17,375 nucleotides of DNA from an uncultured Collinsella sp. (lineage in GTDB: Bacteria; Actinomycetota; Coriobacteriia; Coriobacteriales; Coriobacteriaceae), in the NCBI GenBank assembly GCA_937950415.1, contig CALFDL010000091.1:1-17375 (forward strand), read 5' to 3'. Both the position numbers and the translations under genes were made by a program. How positions within the stretch are numbered: position 1 is the stretch's first letter; every line of letters starts with the position of its first letter. A model generated the notes under the pieces. That model made no database searches. It worked only from the letters and a program-made list of their open reading frames with translations, and had not been told where the DNA came from. Of the stretch, positions 17,126 through 17,375 are shown piece by piece.

Positions 17126-17374
17126 CTACTCCACCGGCTTGAAGATGGTGGACTGACCGAAGACGCTGCGGATGAGGGCTTTGGCCTCGTCCTCGGTCTG
17201 CGGGATGCTTGGGGCTGCGCCCCGATGGCCGAAGGGACTGCCCGCGCCGGGGTTGGACTCCCAGGGAGCTGCAGGAGCGTCCTCCTCTTTGGGGGCAGTT
17301 GCAGCGGGCTTGGGCGCGGACGCCGTGGCCGGCACGTCGAACGGGGGCAGATCGTCCCCGCCTGCATCGGCGGC
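17126..17374 (-). CDS. dnaX: DNA polymerase III subunit gamma/tau, C-terminal end (partial)
   Basis: Only the last 82 codons are in the window; the gene continues past the right edge. The visible part is an Ala/Pro-rich linker with DDLPPFDVP followed by the tail TEDEAKALIRSVFGQSTIF and KPVE. Such a low-complexity linker and a short (S)VFG...F-x-VE tail are typical of DnaX ends, and the position before ybaB-recR on the same strand supports the call. The AAA+ domain is outside the window, so the assignment rests on the tail and gene order. Confidence 0.75.
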   Translation of the reverse strand, partial: AADAGGDDLPPFDVPATASAPKPAATAPKEEDAPAAPWESNPGAGSPFGHRGAAPSIPQTEDEAKALIRSVFGQSTIFKPVE

Positions 17375-17375
17375 A

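Overview
The window looks like a chromosomal segment of a high-GC anaerobic actinobacterium of the Coriobacteriia, most probably Collinsella or a close relative. This rests on the large pyruvate:ferredoxin oxidoreductase, the dnaX / ybaB / recR gene order, the codon use of the flanks, and an FHA plus transmembrane Ser/Thr kinase operon. Taxonomy is inferred from gene content and composition, not from a marker-gene comparison.

Layout. (1) 1-3654: a hairpin terminator, then nifJ on the minus strand. (2) 4001-4530: a divergent, 5'-truncated second copy of the 3' end of an FHA-domain gene plus its downstream REP-like hairpin sequence. (3) About 4530-10730: an AT-richer accessory island. It holds a radical SAM/SPASM peptide maturase, two short Cys/Asp-rich precursor peptides with a shared KHIHP leader start, a 35-residue membrane peptide, an intrinsic terminator, an IS110-type transposase remnant, a minus-strand ABC exporter, a perfect 19-bp stem-loop and a decayed class I methyltransferase. 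(4) 10733-14621: the intact FHA gene, whose 3' end is the second copy of the repeat, preceded in its operon by a membrane Ser/Thr kinase and a Gly/Ser-rich membrane-anchored protein interrupted by one in-frame amber codon. (5) 14774-17375: recR and ybaB, then a plus-strand single-pass membrane protein gene and a minus-strand DUF4160 two-gene module inserted before the 3' end of dnaX.

How the genes work together. The most interesting content is the RiPP-like cassette at 5096-7223. The two precursors, missed by a simple long-ORF view (one starts with GTG, the other is only 59 residues), share six matching cysteines. Almost every cysteine is followed 3-5 residues later by Asp. That spacing recalls ranthipeptides of the freyrasin type, where a SPASM radical SAM enzyme joins Cys sulfur to an Asp side-chain carbon. 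The ABC exporter in the same island could export the product. The island lies exactly between two direct copies of the FHA gene end, which suggests arrival or loss by homologous recombination at that locus. The FHA/kinase operon and recR-ybaB-dnaX are resident chromosomal functions.
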